DNA of 16,403 nucleotides from the NCBI GenBank assembly GCA_900618425.1, contig UZAN01048223.1, positions 1,484 to 17,886 of the forward strand, given 5' to 3'. Shown one piece after another: positions 15,772 to 16,403 of the stretch (position 1 is the first letter of the stretch; every line of letters begins with the position of its first letter). The notes below the pieces were generated by a model that made no database searches, was not told the DNA's origin, and worked only from the letters and a program-made list of their open reading frames with translations. Made by a program: the position numbers and the translations under genes. The DNA is from Echinostoma caproni. Lineage: Eukaryota > Platyhelminthes > Trematoda > Plagiorchiida > Echinostomatidae.

Positions 15772-16403
15772 CTAAAATGCACGTAAACCAACTGTTTAAG
15801 CCTTGGTAACAAGGTACTAGAACTCAGACAAAAGGTTAAAGATCTTCAGCCAGATATTCCAACTCTAACGGAGACATAGCTAGCTCCAGCTATCTTGGAC
15901 GGGAAAGTCAAAATAGACGGCTATAAACTCTTGAGGGACGACTCAAAACGAGGCTGCACCGGTGGTGTAGCTATCTACTTGAGCCAGTCCCTTCCTCCAG
16001 CCCTCTCAGTACCCCAGGATCCCATCCCCGTGATGGAGAATCTATGGGCAAAAATATTTCTCTCCAACAGAGATTCCGTGTTATTAGGTGTCATCTATCG
16101 CTCCCCAACCAGCGACCAGAAACAGGCACAGGCCCTTCTAAGCCAACTTCGCTATCTTCTGTCCTGCTTCCCCCTCTACACACGTCCTTATAACCGGCGA
16201 CTTTAACGCTCCAGCCATTGACTGGGTTAGAACTAACTCCAGTGAAATCTTCTTTGGTCAGCTTCTTCTAGACCTTATTACTGAGGTCTGCTCTCCCACC
16301 AGATTTCACCCGGATCAGTCCCTTGCTCTACTCGATCTGGTGATAACGAACAATCGGCACCAAATTGACGAGGTCTACACTCTCTGCCCACTTGGCAAGA
16401 GTG
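15772..16403 (+). pseudogene. CR1-like element D, ORF2 relic: endonuclease, cut by window end
   Basis: AP-type endonuclease of a fourth element. From 15772 the frame reads LKCT-stop-TNCLSLGNKVLELRQK, matching the usual opening with its catalytic Asn. DLQPDIPTLTET-stop-LAPA follows, with a stop at 15877-15879 in place of the Trp of TETWL. It then runs open through KVKIDGYKLLRDDSKRG, GGVAIYLSQSLPPAL, NLWAKIFLSNRDSVLLGVIY and RSPTSDQ. A frameshift near 16180 leads to ITGDFNAPAIDW, with GDFN at 16196-16207, and on to LLDLVITNNRHQIDEV at the window end. The sequence differs clearly from CR1-B and CR1-C, so it is another subfamily. The RT would lie to the right. Confidence 0.87.

Noticed and set aside
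1..16403. A CRISPR array, tRNA or rRNA genes, or a bacterial operon
   Set aside because: No spaced direct repeats, no cloverleaf or rRNA-like segments seen by eye, and no intact adjacent genes with ribosome-binding sites. The content is eukaryotic retroelements.

Overview
This window is eukaryotic repetitive DNA. It is a pile of old, inactivated retrotransposons, and I found no intact host gene, tRNA, rRNA, CRISPR array or bacterial feature. The reading frames are relics of reverse transcriptases, endonucleases, Gag and integrase, broken by stops and frameshifts. A parasitic flatworm (tapeworm or fluke) is my best guess at the host. The LTR element looks like the CsRn1-type Ty3/gypsy group known from flukes, and it sits among several CR1-like non-LTR elements. 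This is an inference from element types; other invertebrates are possible. Two single N calls (1515, 9996) suggest draft assembly.

Layout of the left two thirds. A CR1-like element on the + strand (CR1-A) fills 1-1445 with ORF2 reverse transcriptase and stops inside its last codons. A complete but dead Ty3/gypsy element (1446-11354, + strand) is inserted there. It has a 270-bp 5' LTR, a primer-binding-like site, gag with a decayed CHCC finger, protease, reverse transcriptase, RNase H, integrase, a purine tract and a 269-bp 3' LTR. Just after the gypsy pol stop, a second CR1-like element (CR1-B, - strand, about 6110-10139) is inserted. It keeps ORF1 with a PHD finger, an AP-type endonuclease, reverse transcriptase and a pentanucleotide 3' tail. 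Right after the 3' LTR, the last codons of CR1-A ORF2 resume in frame (11355-11417). The order of events is therefore CR1-A, then gypsy, then CR1-B.

Layout of the right third. A third CR1-like element (CR1-C, + strand, about 11418-14515) carries an ORF1 relic, an endonuclease and part of a reverse transcriptase. Its endonuclease is split by a 485-bp non-coding insert (12473-12957) flanked by a 4-bp GGCA repeat; I do not recognise the insert. From about 14516 a different element begins (CR1-D, + strand). Its endonuclease starts near 15772 and runs off the window, with poorly explained sequence before it (14516-15771), including an unrecognised minus-strand frame.

None of these copies could be autonomous as read. 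The main interest is the three-level nesting with junctions that can be read almost to the base, the unexplained 485-bp insert, and the unexplained 0.93-kb block 10148-11074.
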